Source: Roseomonas sp.
Lineage (GTDB): Bacteria; Pseudomonadota; Alphaproteobacteria; Acetobacterales; Acetobacteraceae
NCBI GenBank assembly: GCA_020249505.1
Contig: JADCFN010000003.1
Coordinates: 62,001-126,000, forward strand
Direction: 5' to 3'
DNA length: 64,000 nucleotides
Part shown: piece by piece, positions 43,034-52,184 of the stretch
Position numbering within the stretch: position 1 is the stretch's first letter
Layout: each line of letters begins with the position of its first letter
The notes under the pieces: model-generated
Databases searched by the model: none
Told to the model about the DNA's origin: nothing
What the model saw: only the letters and a program-made list of their open reading frames with translations
Program-made: the position numbers and the translations under genes

Positions 43034-44062
43034 GTGACTAACCCGCAAAATCTGAACGCTACAGAAACCATGGTTTTGCGAGCATGCCAGTCGTATTTTG
43101 AGCAGAACCCCTACAAGACAAAGCTTCACTTCGATGAATTGGTAGAGGCTCTTGATGGTCGTTTAGTGGCTGGTAAGCTTAAGCCGATTGTGGCGCACTT
43201 AATTCATCTGGGATGCTTGTGGGGCTCCACAAGCAATACACTAGAACTAACCGCGCGCGGTCTATCCTCGGTAGACGCAGTTAAATTGCCCACCGAACAC
43301 TCGTTCTCCTACTTCTGCGAGTTACTCTTGGTGGCATTGGCCGATCATGACAAGCGCATAAAGGAGCGAAACCTGGATTTTGGCGGTTTCGATCTTAGTG
43401 AGGTTGCTAAGCTATATGAGCTGTCTTTCTCACGCGGGTGGATTGAGCGTGCAAGTGAGGTTTTTCAGGCTCGCCAATGGGCTAGAGTCACCGGCTTTTT
43501 TGAGTCTGGTAAGGATGGGCTCTTCTCTGCAGCCTTGACCGGACCGGGTCTTCTGGAAGCTGAGCGCCTGAGAAATGAACTTCGTGAGAGTGGCATCGCC
43601 CCGCCGACCTATCCGCCCTTGGACAGTTTCGAAAACATAAAGACTTCAGCCGCGCCGTCTGCCGGGACTGCTCCTACATTCATCAGCAGCGACTTAGAGG
43701 CGGGTTTTTCAGTTAAAGCGGTTTCGATCCCAGCCGCCGATCGCATTGTTTGGCTCGATGATAATGCTCCAGGCAGATTACAGGCTATAGAGAATCTCGA
43801 TCAAATCGAGAAATTGCTTGGGTCGGGAAATAATGAGCTAAAGCTCACGGCAGACGAGCGAACGGTGATCGTTTCTGAAATCAAGCCTCTTCGCGAGCGA
43901 TTGATGGAAAGACGTGTTCGTGTTGGAGAGATATGTAACGCCGTAACCAAGGGTAGCCCTCTCGTTTGGCTTCTCGATAAGGTTGGCGGTACAGCGGTTG
44001 GCGTTGCAGCTACTGCGGCAATCACTGCCTTGTACATGTTAGCGAAGGCATTGATCGGGTAA
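43034..44062 (+). CDS. winged-helix/membrane-tail protein of unknown function
   Basis: 342 residues from a GTG at 43034 with AGGGG 11 bases upstream. Residues about 10-85 look like a winged helix (TMVLRACQSYFEQNP, LHFDELVEALDG, LIHLGCLWGSTSNTLELTARG). Residues about 235-300 hold IPAADRIVWLDDNAPG and a helical LTADERTVIVSEIKPLRERLMERRVRV. A C-terminal helix (VGGTAVGVAATAAITALYMLAKAL) could insert into the membrane. The ADRIV segment plus terminal hydrophobic helix is a layout I have seen in uncharacterised bacterial accessory proteins. GC is lower than carA/carB. It overlaps the LysE gene by one base (TAATG). Function unknown. Confidence 0.75.
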   Translation: MTNPQNLNATETMVLRACQSYFEQNPYKTKLHFDELVEALDGRLVAGKLKPIVAHLIHLGCLWGSTSNTLELTARGLSSVDAVKLPTEHSFSYFCELLLVALADHDKRIKERNLDFGGFDLSEVAKLYELSFSRGWIERASEVFQARQWARVTGFFESGKDGLFSAALTGPGLLEAERLRNELRESGIAPPTYPPLDSFENIKTSAAPSAGTAPTFISSDLEAGFSVKAVSIPAADRIVWLDDNAPGRLQAIENLDQIEKLLGSGNNELKLTADERTVIVSEIKPLRERLMERRVRVGEICNAVTKGSPLVWLLDKVGGTAVGVAATAAITALYMLAKALIG

Positions 44063-44694
44063 TGCCCACCCTCGAAACCCTGCTGATCTTCGCTGCACTT
44101 TCGCTCGGCCTCGCGGCGACGCCGGGGCCGAATATGATCTATCTTGTCTCGCGGTCGTTGGCGCAAGGCGTGGGCGCTGGCATGATTTCGCTGATCGGCT
44201 GCCAATGCGGGTCGCTGGTCATCATGCTTTGCGCAGCGGCAGGTATTACGGCAGCGCTTTTCGCCATTCCCTATGCCTTGGATGTGCTGCGCATTGGTGG
44301 CGCGGCGTATCTCGCGTTTCTGGCGTGGCAATGCCTACGCCCCGGTGGGCAGCCGATTTTTGCCGCGCGCCCCATGCCGCGTGAACCCGCATCGCGCCTG
44401 TTTGGTGTTGGCTTCGCCACTGCCGCGCTCAATCCCAAAGTCGCCATTTTCTATGTTGCCGTGCTGCCCCCCTTCATTGACCCCGCGCGCGGCGATGTGT
44501 TTCTGCAAGGCATCGCGCTGGGCGCGGTGCAAATTGCCATCGCCATCATCTTCGATGGCTTGTTGATTTACGGCGCCGCCGGGGTTTCGCGCTTCCTCAG
44601 CGAAAACCCGACCTGGATGGCCGCACAGCGTTGGATTTTGGGCGGTGCGCTTGCGCTGATTGCGATCAAGCTCGCCACCGAAAGCCGCGCATGA
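44062..44694 (+). CDS. LysE/RhtB-family amino acid exporter
   Basis: 210 residues with about six transmembrane segments. The family N-terminal signature is intact (LETLLIFAALSLGLAATPGPNMIYLVSRSLAQG), with FATAALNPKVAIFYVAVLPPF in the middle. Members export lysine, arginine, threonine or other small amino acids by proton exchange. Being one gene upstream of carB, arginine-related export is tempting but not shown. Its ATG overlaps the preceding stop codon. Confidence 0.92.
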   Translation: MPTLETLLIFAALSLGLAATPGPNMIYLVSRSLAQGVGAGMISLIGCQCGSLVIMLCAAAGITAALFAIPYALDVLRIGGAAYLAFLAWQCLRPGGQPIFAARPMPREPASRLFGVGFATAALNPKVAIFYVAVLPPFIDPARGDVFLQGIALGAVQIAIAIIFDGLLIYGAAGVSRFLSENPTWMAAQRWILGGALALIAIKLATESRA

Positions 44695-44735
44695 AACCCC
44701 TTCTCACCCTGCTGCAAACCTCAAGGCCCTGAACC

Positions 44736-47700
44736 ATGCCGAAACGTACAGACATCAAATCCATCATGATCATCGGCGCCGGGCCGATTGTCATCGGCCA
44801 GGCTTGCGAATTCGATTATTCCGGCGCGCAAGCCTGCAAGGCACTGCGGGCTGAGGGCTATCGTGTCATTCTGGTGAATTCCAACCCGGCCACGATCATG
44901 ACCGATCCGGGGCTGGCCGATGCCACCTATATTGAACCCATCACGGTCGAGATTGTTGAGAAAATCATCGCCAAGGAACGCCCCGATGCGCTGCTGCCGA
45001 CCATGGGTGGGCAGACTGCGCTGAATACCTCACTCAAGCTCGCGGAAGCGGGTGTGCTCGAAAAATACGGCTGCGAATTGATCGGTGCGAAGGCCGAGGT
45101 GATTGACAAGGCCGAGGACCGCCAGAAATTCCGCAATGCCATGACCAAAATCGGCATTGAAAGCCCAAAAAGCGAAATCGCCCATACAATGGCCGAAGCC
45201 TGGGATGCGCTGAAAATCGTGGGCCTGCCCTGCGTCATTCGCCCATCCTTCACGCTTGGCGGCACGGGTGGCGGTATTGCCTATAACCGCGAAGAATTCG
45301 AACAAATCGTCTCGGCCGGTCTTGCCGCTTCCATGACCACGGAAGTGCTGGTGGAAGAAAGCGTGCTGGGGTGGAAAGAGTTTGAAATGGAAGTGGTCCG
45401 CGACCGCGCGGATAATTGCATCATCATCTGTTCCATCGAAAACCTGGATGCGATGGGCGTGCATACGGGTGATTCGGTTACCATCGCCCCCGCGCTGACG
45501 CTGACCGATAAGGAATATCAGCGCATGCGCGATGCATCCATCGCCTGCTTGCGTGAAATTGGCGTGGATACTGGCGGGTCCAATGTGCAATTCGGCATCA
45601 ACCCGGCCGATGGGCGCATGGTGATCATTGAAATGAACCCGCGCGTGTCGCGGTCTTCCGCGCTGGCGTCCAAGGCAACGGGCTTTCCCATCGCCAAGGT
45701 CGCGGCGAAGCTTGCTGTTGGCTATACGCTTGATGAATTGGCCAATGACATCACCAAGGTCACGCCGGCAAGCTTTGAGCCCACCATTGATTATGTGGTA
45801 GTGAAGATCCCGCGCTTCACCTTCGAAAAATTTCCCGGCACGCCGGCAACCCTCACCACCTCCATGAAATCAGTGGGTGAGACTATGGCGATTGGCCGTT
45901 CCTTCGCGGAAGCGATGCAGAAGGGCCTGCGTGGGTTGGAAGTTGGCTTCTCTGGCCTTGATGAGGTGGAAGTGCCAGGTGATGGCAGCGCGCAGGCTTT
46001 TCATGCCGCTCTCGCCACCCCACAGCCCAATCGCATCCTGATCGCCGCACAAGCCATGCGCGCGGGCATGAGTGTGGAAGCGATTCACGAAGCCTGCAAA
46101 TTCGATCCCTGGTTCCTGCGGGAAATTGAAAAGCTGGTGCGCGTGGAAACCGAAATCCGCGCCAATGGCCTGCCAAAGGATGCCACGGCGGTGCGGCGCA
46201 TCAAGGCGATGGGCTTTGCCGATAAGCGGCTTGCGGACCTCACCGGCAGCGTTGAGGCCGATGTGGCAGCACTGCGCGCCAAGCTTGGCGTGGCGCCTGT
46301 CTATAAGCGGATTGACACTTGCGCTGCCGAATTCGCCTCCGAAACGCCCTATATGTATTCCACCTATGAAGGTGGTTTTGGCGTGCCGGTCTGCGAAAGC
46401 CGTCCCACGGCGCGGCAGAAAATCATCATCCTGGGCGGCGGGCCAAACCGCATCGGCCAGGGCATTGAATTCGATTATTGCTGCGTTCATGCCGCTTATG
46501 CGCTCAAGGAAGCCGGGTTTGAGACCATCATGGTCAATTGCAACCCTGAGACCGTGAGCACGGATTACGACACTTCAGATAGGCTCTATTTCGAACCGCT
46601 GACGGCTGAGGATGTGATTTCGCTGATCCGCAAGGAACAGGAATCCGGCGAATTGCTCGGCTGCATTGTGCAATATGGCGGGCAGACGCCGCTGAAGCTG
46701 AGCCAGGCTTTGCACAAGGCGGGCATCCCCATCCTCGGCACCAGCGCTGAAGCGATTGATATCGCCGAAGACCGCGAACGCTTCCAGCAATTGCTGAAGG
46801 GGCTTGGGCTGAAGCAGCCGCAAAACGGCACCGCGCGTACTTTGGAAGCAGCGGCGGATGAGGCGGAGCGTATCGGCTACCCGGTGGTGGTGCGGCCTTC
46901 CTATGTGCTGGGCGGGCGCGCGATGGAAATTGCCTATAATCGCGAACAGCTCATGCGTTTCGGCGCGGAAGCGGTGAAGGTGTCCGGCGAAAATCCGATT
47001 CTGATTGACCAATATCTGGTAGATGCAATTGAGGTTGATGTGGATTGCATCGCCGATATGGATGGCAATGTGCATGTTGCGGGTGTGATGGAACATATCG
47101 AAGAAGCCGGGATTCATTCCGGCGATTCCGCCTGTTCGCTGCCGCCCTATTCGCTGCCGCCCGCGATTGTCACGGAATTGAAGGCGGAAACGGTGGCGAT
47201 GGCCCGCGCGCTGAAGGTGCAGGGGCTTATGAATGTGCAATATGCTGTTAAGGACAATGAAATCTACGTGCTGGAAGTGAACCCGCGCGCATCGCGCACC
47301 GTGCCTTTCGTCGCCAAGGCGACTGGCGTGGCGGTCGCTAAAATCGGCGCGCGCGTGATGGCGGGTGCGAAGCTTGCCGAATTCAATCTGGATGATGACG
47401 CGATCTATCGCCATGTCGCGGTGAAGGAAGCGGTCTTCCCCTTCAATCGCTTCCCGAATGTGGATGTGATCCTGGGCCCGGAAATGAAATCCACCGGCGA
47501 GGTGATGGGCCTTGATGTTTCCTTTGAGCGCGCCTTCCTGAAATCCCAGCTTGGCGCCGGGGTGAAGCTGCCGGAATCTGGCACCGCCTTCATTTCCGTC
47601 AAGGAATCGGACAAGGGTGCGGCGGTTACCCTGGCGCGCCGCCTTTCAGAAATGGGCTTCCGCGTGGTGGCCACACGCGGCACGGCCGCCCGCATCCGCG

Positions 47701-47981
47701 ATGCCGGCTTTGCTTGCGAAGTGGTGAACAAGGTGCTGGAAGGCCGCCCCCATTGCGTGGACGCGATCAAGTCCGGCGATATTCAACTGGTGATCAATAC
47801 CACTGGGGGCGGGCAATCGGTTTCTGACAGCTTCGATATCCGCCGCAGCGCACTGACCCAGGGGGTGCCGCATTACACCACCCTGGCCGGCGCCCGGGCC
47901 GCTGTGCATGCCATTGCGGCTTTACGCGCCGGAACCCTTGATGTTGCGCCGCTTCAGGCATATTTTGAAAAAAGTTTTTGA
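44736..47981 (+). CDS. carB: carbamoyl-phosphate synthase large subunit
   Basis: 1081 residues, normal length. Two homologous halves are visible, each with an N-terminal [19 protein letters not shown] or [20 protein letters not shown] segment and an ATP-grasp core ([55 protein letters not shown]). The last ~140 residues are the MGS-like allosteric domain ([28 protein letters not shown]). With CarA it makes carbamoyl phosphate from glutamine, bicarbonate and two ATP. It follows the LysE gene by 41 bp, and greA is next downstream. Confidence 0.98.
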   Translation: MPKRTDIKSIMIIGAGPIVIGQACEFDYSGAQACKALRAEGYRVILVNSNPATIMTDPGLADATYIEPITVEIVEKIIAKERPDALLPTMGGQTALNTSLKLAEAGVLEKYGCELIGAKAEVIDKAEDRQKFRNAMTKIGIESPKSEIAHTMAEAWDALKIVGLPCVIRPSFTLGGTGGGIAYNREEFEQIVSAGLAASMTTEVLVEESVLGWKEFEMEVVRDRADNCIIICSIENLDAMGVHTGDSVTIAPALTLTDKEYQRMRDASIACLREIGVDTGGSNVQFGINPADGRMVIIEMNPRVSRSSALASKATGFPIAKVAAKLAVGYTLDELANDITKVTPASFEPTIDYVVVKIPRFTFEKFPGTPATLTTSMKSVGETMAIGRSFAEAMQKGLRGLEVGFSGLDEVEVPGDGSAQAFHAALATPQPNRILIAAQAMRAGMSVEAIHEACKFDPWFLREIEKLVRVETEIRANGLPKDATAVRRIKAMGFADKRLADLTGSVEADVAALRAKLGVAPVYKRIDTCAAEFASETPYMYSTYEGGFGVPVCESRPTARQKIIILGGGPNRIGQGIEFDYCCVHAAYALKEAGFETIMVNCNPETVSTDYDTSDRLYFEPLTAEDVISLIRKEQESGELLGCIVQYGGQTPLKLSQALHKAGIPILGTSAEAIDIAEDRERFQQLLKGLGLKQPQNGTARTLEAAADEAERIGYPVVVRPSYVLGGRAMEIAYNREQLMRFGAEAVKVSGENPILIDQYLVDAIEVDVDCIADMDGNVHVAGVMEHIEEAGIHSGDSACSLPPYSLPPAIVTELKAETVAMARALKVQGLMNVQYAVKDNEIYVLEVNPRASRTVPFVAKATGVAVAKIGARVMAGAKLAEFNLDDDAIYRHVAVKEAVFPFNRFPNVDVILGPEMKSTGEVMGLDVSFERAFLKSQLGAGVKLPESGTAFISVKESDKGAAVTLARRLSEMGFRVVATRGTAARIRDAGFACEVVNKVLEGRPHCVDAIKSGDIQLVINTTGGGQSVSDSFDIRRSALTQGVPHYTTLAGARAAVHAIAALRAGTLDVAPLQAYFEKSF

Positions 47982-47986
47982 ATGCT

Positions 47987-48007
47987 GGGGCCGTTAAAAG
48001 CGGCCCC
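47987..48007 (+). terminator. hairpin after carB
   Basis: Inverted repeat GGGGCCG / CGGCCCC with a 7-base loop begins 5 bp after the carB stop codon and is followed by TTAAT. It could weaken read-through from the car operon into greA. Confidence 0.5.
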
Positions 48008-48062
48008 TTAATCATTTCCGGTCGGCATAACCCGGACGGAACGAAGCCAAGGAAGTACTGCC

Positions 48063-48536
48063 GTGCAAAAGTTCCCAATGACCGCCGAGGGCCTCGCGCG
48101 CTTGGAGGAGGAACTCAAGCAGTTGAAATCGGAAGAACGCCCCGCGATCATCCGGGCGATTGCGGAAGCGCGCGCGCATGGCGACCTTTCCGAAAACGCC
48201 GAATATCACGCGGCGCGCGAACGCCAATCCTTCATTGAAGGCCGCATCGCCGAATTGGAAGCGGTGATCCCTTCCGTTGAAGTTATTGATTCCAAAAGGC
48301 TTACTGGGGACCAGGTGCGCTTTGGTGCCTATGTCACGATCGTTGACGAAGAATCCGACGACGAGAAAAACTACCGCATCGTCGGCCAGTATGAGGCTGA
48401 TATGAAGAACGGTTCCATCTCGGTCTCCTCACCGCTCGCCAAGGCGCTGATGGGGCGCAAGGTCGGGGATTCGGTGGAAGTGCCGGCGCCTGGGGGCTCT
48501 CGTTCGGTTGAAATCACCGCGGTTCGCTTCAGCTAG
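48063..48536 (+). CDS. greA: transcription elongation factor GreA
   Basis: 157 residues from a GTG at 48063 with AAGGAAG upstream. The N-terminal coiled coil (FPMTAEGLARLEEELKQLKSEERPAIIRAIAEARAHGDLSENAEYHAARERQ) carries the conserved Asp/Glu tip (GDLSENAEY), and the C-terminal FKBP-like domain follows (LMGRKVGDSVEVPAPGGSRSVEI). It enters the secondary channel of RNA polymerase and stimulates transcript cleavage in backtracked complexes. The carB-greA order is common in alphaproteobacteria. Confidence 0.97.
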   Translation: MQKFPMTAEGLARLEEELKQLKSEERPAIIRAIAEARAHGDLSENAEYHAARERQSFIEGRIAELEAVIPSVEVIDSKRLTGDQVRFGAYVTIVDEESDDEKNYRIVGQYEADMKNGSISVSSPLAKALMGRKVGDSVEVPAPGGSRSVEITAVRFS

Positions 48537-48550
48537 TTAAGGCCCACCCC

Positions 48551-49783
48551 ATGCCGATGCGCGCGGCGCAGGCCGAAGGCCGCACCATTACCCTGGCCGA
48601 TATCCGCGCCGCTGCGGGGCGTATCTCGGGCGCCGTGCTGCGTACCCCAACGCTCGAAAGCCAGGCGGTCTCCCGCGCCACCGGGGCCAGGGTTTTCCTC
48701 AAGCTCGATAACCTGCAGGCCACTGGGGCCTTCAAGGAAAGGGGCGCGGCCAATCGGCTGGCGTTGCTCTCCGCCCGCGAAAAGGTCGCCGGGGTCATTG
48801 CCATGTCGGCGGGCAATCACGCCCAGGCGGTGGCGCGCCATGCCTCACTCGCCGGTATCTCGGCTACCATTGTGATGCCGAAATTCACCCCAGCCACCAA
48901 GGTCACCCGCACCGAAGCCTGGGGGGCGCGGGTGGTGCTGCACGGCACCACGCTCGCCGAAGCCGCCGCCCATGCCCATGCGCTTGCTGCTGCCGAGGGC
49001 CTGGTTTTCATCCACCCCTATGACGATGTTGCGGTGATCGCCGGCCAAGGCACCGCGACGCTCGAAATGCTGGAAGACGCGCCGGCTATCGAAGCCCTGG
49101 TCATCCCGGTTGGCGGCGGTGGACTTTGCGCGGGCGCGGCCATCGCTGCGGCCGAACTCCGCCCCGGTATGCCGGTTTTCGGGGTGGAGGTGGAATTCTA
49201 CCCTGCCATGGCGCAACGCCTCGCCGGCAAGCCCGTGCAAGTCGGCGGGCCAACTATCGCGGAAGGCATCGCGGTGCGCGATGTGGGGGAGGCGCCACTC
49301 GCCATCCTGAAACGCCTTGGCATCGAAGTGCTGGTCGTGCCGGAACGCGCCGTTGAGCAAGCCATCGTTCTTTTGGCCGAAGGTGCGAAGGTGCTGGCTG
49401 AGGGCGCCGGCGCGGCCGGGCTTGCTGCCATCCTTGCCTACCCGGAACGCTTCGCGGGCAAGACCGTCGGCACCATTGTCTGCGGCGGGAATATTGACCC
49501 GCGCATTCTGGCGAATGTGCTGCTGCGCGAATTACTGCGCGATGGGCGCATCCTGCGGCTCCATCTGGATATCCCAGACCGCCCCGGCGTGCTGGCCGAT
49601 ATCGCCACCCGCGTCGCCGCTGCCGGCGGCAATGTGATCGAAGTCAGCCATCAACGGCTTTTTGCAGCACCCAGCGTGCAAAGCGCTGAATTGGAACTGA
49701 TGATCGAAGTGCGCGACACGGCGCAGGGCGATGCGATTATCGCGGCGCTTGAGGCGGGGGATTACGTCGTTAGGAGAGGGTGA
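48551..49783 (+). CDS. ilvA: threonine ammonia-lyase
   Basis: 410 residues. Residues 1-320 are the PLP fold: the Schiff-base Lys is in ATGAFKERGAANR (about residue 56), SAGNHAQAVA binds the substrate, and IPVGGGGLCAGAA binds the phosphate. Residues about 330-405 form an ACT domain (ILRLHLDIPDRPGVLADIATRVAAAGGNVIEVSHQ), as in the shorter form with one ACT domain. It makes 2-oxobutyrate for isoleucine synthesis, or degrades threonine; the ACT domain suggests feedback control. It follows greA by 14 bp. Confidence 0.94.
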   Translation: MPMRAAQAEGRTITLADIRAAAGRISGAVLRTPTLESQAVSRATGARVFLKLDNLQATGAFKERGAANRLALLSAREKVAGVIAMSAGNHAQAVARHASLAGISATIVMPKFTPATKVTRTEAWGARVVLHGTTLAEAAAHAHALAAAEGLVFIHPYDDVAVIAGQGTATLEMLEDAPAIEALVIPVGGGGLCAGAAIAAAELRPGMPVFGVEVEFYPAMAQRLAGKPVQVGGPTIAEGIAVRDVGEAPLAILKRLGIEVLVVPERAVEQAIVLLAEGAKVLAEGAGAAGLAAILAYPERFAGKTVGTIVCGGNIDPRILANVLLRELLRDGRILRLHLDIPDRPGVLADIATRVAAAGGNVIEVSHQRLFAAPSVQSAELELMIEVRDTAQGDAIIAALEAGDYVVRRG

Positions 49784-49784
49784 C

Positions 49785-49889
49785 AGCCTGGTCGCCGCAC
49801 GCAAAATCAATGCTCCGCGGCGGGGCTGAAAGCCTGGTCGCCGCACGCAAAATCAATGTCCCGTGGCGGGGCTGAAAGCCCGGTCGCGC
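49785..49889. repeat. 46-bp tandem repeat, two full units plus a partial third
   Basis: Unit starts at 49785, 49831 and 49877, each beginning AGCCTGGTCGCCGCACGC or a variant. The first two units differ at a few positions (GCTCCGCGG versus GTCCCGTGG). The third is cut after about 11 matching bases, where the metallo-hydrolase gene ends. It fills the gap between the convergent ilvA and MBL genes; function unknown. Confidence 0.9.
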
Positions 49890-50870
49890 TCAGCTGAATT
49901 GCTGGGGGCGGGGAACGTAGAGGAAGCCCTCGCCATCGCGGATGATGCGGCCAAAGCCGGGCCAGGGTACATGCACGCCGCCCATCAGAATGCCCGTATC
50001 GGCCAGCATGTTCAGGGTGCGCACCCGGCTTTCCACGCCCATCGCGCCATCCACATCCACGCCCACGCGCCAGCGTGGGCGGGCAAGCTGAATGACCATC
50101 TGATGCGCAATATCGCCCCAGATCAGCATCGTCTCATTCTGGCTGGTCAATCGGAAACTCACATGGCCAGGCGTATGCCCAGGCGCGGGGTCCATGAAGA
50201 TGCCGGGCAGCACTTCCAGATCCTGGCGCATTTCCACGGTGCGGATACGGCCCTGATAGGGCCGGATCGCGCGCCGCCCGGCTTCAATGAAGCGCTGGCC
50301 TTGCGGCACGCGGGATTCCATCGCTGTGTCGGTCCAGAATTGATGGTCTATCTGCGTGACGACCACTTCTGCATTGGGGAAATTGCGCGTAACGCCATCA
50401 TAGGAAAGGCCAAGGGCGTGTTCCGGATGGATATGCGTCAGTAGCACCGTATCCACCTGTTCGGGCGTGTAGCCGGAAGCCCGCAGCGCATCGAGCGTGC
50501 CGCCCGTGGTCGGGATGAAACTGGAATGCCCGCCACAATCAATCATCACCAGATTCCGACCGGTATGCACCAGATAGGCGCCAACCGGTTGATGCAAGCC
50601 ACGTTCAATGGCGAAGGCGCGCGCGCGGAGCGGGGTGATTTCCTCTGGCCGGCTATCGGGGAAGAAGTTCTGGATATTGGCGTTGGTGCCGCCCATGGCG
50701 CCATCCAGCAGGGTGGTGACTTCCATATCGCCATGCTTGAGGCGCAAAAAACGCGGCGGGTTCGCGCCGCGCTGCGGCGGCGGGCTGGCCTGTGCGGCGG
50801 CAGGCAGGGCGCCGCCCATGGCGGCAAGGGCGGCTGCGCCCAGTAAGGCTTTGCGTCGTAGAAATTCCAT
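49890..50870 (-). CDS. exported MBL-fold metallo-hydrolase
   Basis: 326 residues from the ATG at 50870 with GGGAGACAGG upstream. A signal peptide ends near AAAQA (about residue 27). The lactonase-like MBL pattern is present: LVMIDCGGHSSFIP, LLTHIHPEHALGLSYDG, PGHTPGHVSF and WGDIAH. The usual HxHxDH motif reads HIHPEH, with Glu at the Asp position, so metal occupancy may differ from canonical members. It is probably a periplasmic hydrolase of lactones or esters; substrate unknown. It converges with ilvA. Confidence 0.88.
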   Translation of the reverse strand: MEFLRRKALLGAAALAAMGGALPAAAQASPPPQRGANPPRFLRLKHGDMEVTTLLDGAMGGTNANIQNFFPDSRPEEITPLRARAFAIERGLHQPVGAYLVHTGRNLVMIDCGGHSSFIPTTGGTLDALRASGYTPEQVDTVLLTHIHPEHALGLSYDGVTRNFPNAEVVVTQIDHQFWTDTAMESRVPQGQRFIEAGRRAIRPYQGRIRTVEMRQDLEVLPGIFMDPAPGHTPGHVSFRLTSQNETMLIWGDIAHQMVIQLARPRWRVGVDVDGAMGVESRVRTLNMLADTGILMGGVHVPWPGFGRIIRDGEGFLYVPRPQQFS

Positions 50871-51019
50871 GGCCTGTCTCCCGGTTCGGCTTCTACTGAA
50901 AGATAACGAGGCACCGCCCGATAGGCCAGAGGAAAGCCAGTCCAGCCAAGGGAATTGCCGCCTTGCCGGCAAGGACGGCACGGCGCAAGCTTGCGCTGCA
51001 AAGCAAAGGGAAAACGCAG

Positions 51020-51772
51020 ATGGAACTCAGGGGCAAGGTGGCGCTCGTGACGGGCGGCAATGGCGGGCTCGGGCAACGCATCTGCCACGCGCTCGCGCGC
51101 GAGGGCGTGCACATCGCTGTCATGTATGCGCAAAGCAAGGATCAGGCGGAAGGCGTGGCACGAGACCTTGCCAGCCAATACCAAATCAACGCGGCTGCCT
51201 TTGGCTGTGACATTACGGATGGCGCGGCAGTCGGAAACCTGATTACCGCCGTCACGGCACGCTTCGGGCGGCTTGATATCCTGATCAATGACGCCGCCTT
51301 CAATAAATCCGTGCCCTTCCAGGACCTTGATGGGCTTACCATCGACCTCTGGGAGAAAATCATGGCGGTGAACCTGACGGGGCCCATGCGGCTGATCAAG
51401 GCGGCAGCGCCCGCGCTGAGGGCCAGCGGCGCGGGGCGGATCGTCAATATCTCCTCAGTCGCCGGGCTGGGGCCGACCGGGTCGTCCATCGCTTATGCCG
51501 TTTCAAAGGCCGGGCTGATCCACCTGACCCGCTGCATGGCCGTGGCACTTGCCCCGGAAACCCTGGTGAATTGCGTTGCCCCCGGCCTGCTGGAAGGCAC
51601 CCGCGCCACCGCGAACCTCCGGCCCGAGCAGATCGAACGCTCAGCCGCGTCATCCCTGCTGCAAAAGGCTGCCGATAAGGATGATTGCGCCGATATGGTC
51701 GTCACCATGTGCCGGACAGACACCATGACCGGCCAAACCATCGTGATTGATGCGGGGCGGATTTTTCATTGA
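51020..51772 (+). CDS. SDR family oxidoreductase
   Basis: 250 residues from the ATG at 51020; the upstream open frame overlaps the MBL leader. NAD(P) motif VTGGNGGLGQRICHAL, LINDAAFNKSV in place of the usual NNAG, catalytic Ser in NISSVAG and YxxxK in YAVSKAG. The C-terminal TMTGQTIVIDAGRIFH fits the family. It is FabG-like in sequence but has no fatty-acid genes nearby, so the substrate is open. The AAAGGG ribosome binding site supports the chosen start. Divergent from the MBL gene over about 150 bp. Confidence 0.9.
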   Translation: MELRGKVALVTGGNGGLGQRICHALAREGVHIAVMYAQSKDQAEGVARDLASQYQINAAAFGCDITDGAAVGNLITAVTARFGRLDILINDAAFNKSVPFQDLDGLTIDLWEKIMAVNLTGPMRLIKAAAPALRASGAGRIVNISSVAGLGPTGSSIAYAVSKAGLIHLTRCMAVALAPETLVNCVAPGLLEGTRATANLRPEQIERSAASSLLQKAADKDDCADMVVTMCRTDTMTGQTIVIDAGRIFH

Positions 51773-51866
51773 AGATGTATCGGGGCGTGTCTAGATAATT
51801 TTTGGTTGCTTTGCTCCCGCCATTTCTCTATCTTCAGTTGTATAAACCCAGCCTGGGAGATACCCC

Positions 51867-52184
51867 ATGCCCCGCCTCGCCCCCCTGCTTGCCCTGCCCA
51901 TCCTGCTCGGCTGTGCCTCAGCCACCCAAACCTTTGCGCCGGATGGTCGCACGGCCCATGCGGTGGATTGTGGGGGGCTTTGGCGCGATTGGGGGGCCTG
52001 CATGGAACGCGCCGGGGAGATTTGCGGCGCCCGCGGCTATGACGTGCTAGCCCGCGACACGGACCGAAACCGCTCCGGGGGCTATTTGCGCTCTGGCTCT
52101 TCGGCCGGGGGCAATTACATCAGCACCCATACCCGCAATATGTTGATCGCCTGCCGCGGCGCGCAGCAGGCGCAGGCAAGTTAA
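51867..52184 (+). CDS. small lipoprotein of unknown function
   Basis: 105 residues. Lipobox LLGCAS with lipidated Cys16 directly after a short leader (MPRLAPLLALPI). The mature part has three more cysteines (VDCGGLW, GACMERA, EICGARG and later IACRGA) and reads CMERAGEICGARGYDVLARD, a pattern of small cysteine-containing proteobacterial lipoproteins I cannot name. Plus strand, overlapping the 3' end of ychF by 4 bp, tail to tail. Envelope location only is supported. Confidence 0.75.
   Translation: MPRLAPLLALPILLGCASATQTFAPDGRTAHAVDCGGLWRDWGACMERAGEICGARGYDVLARDTDRNRSGGYLRSGSSAGGNYISTHTRNMLIACRGAQQAQAS

Noticed and set aside
49785-49889. CRISPR array
   Set aside because: The repeat units are contiguous, with no variable spacers between them, so it is a simple tandem repeat.
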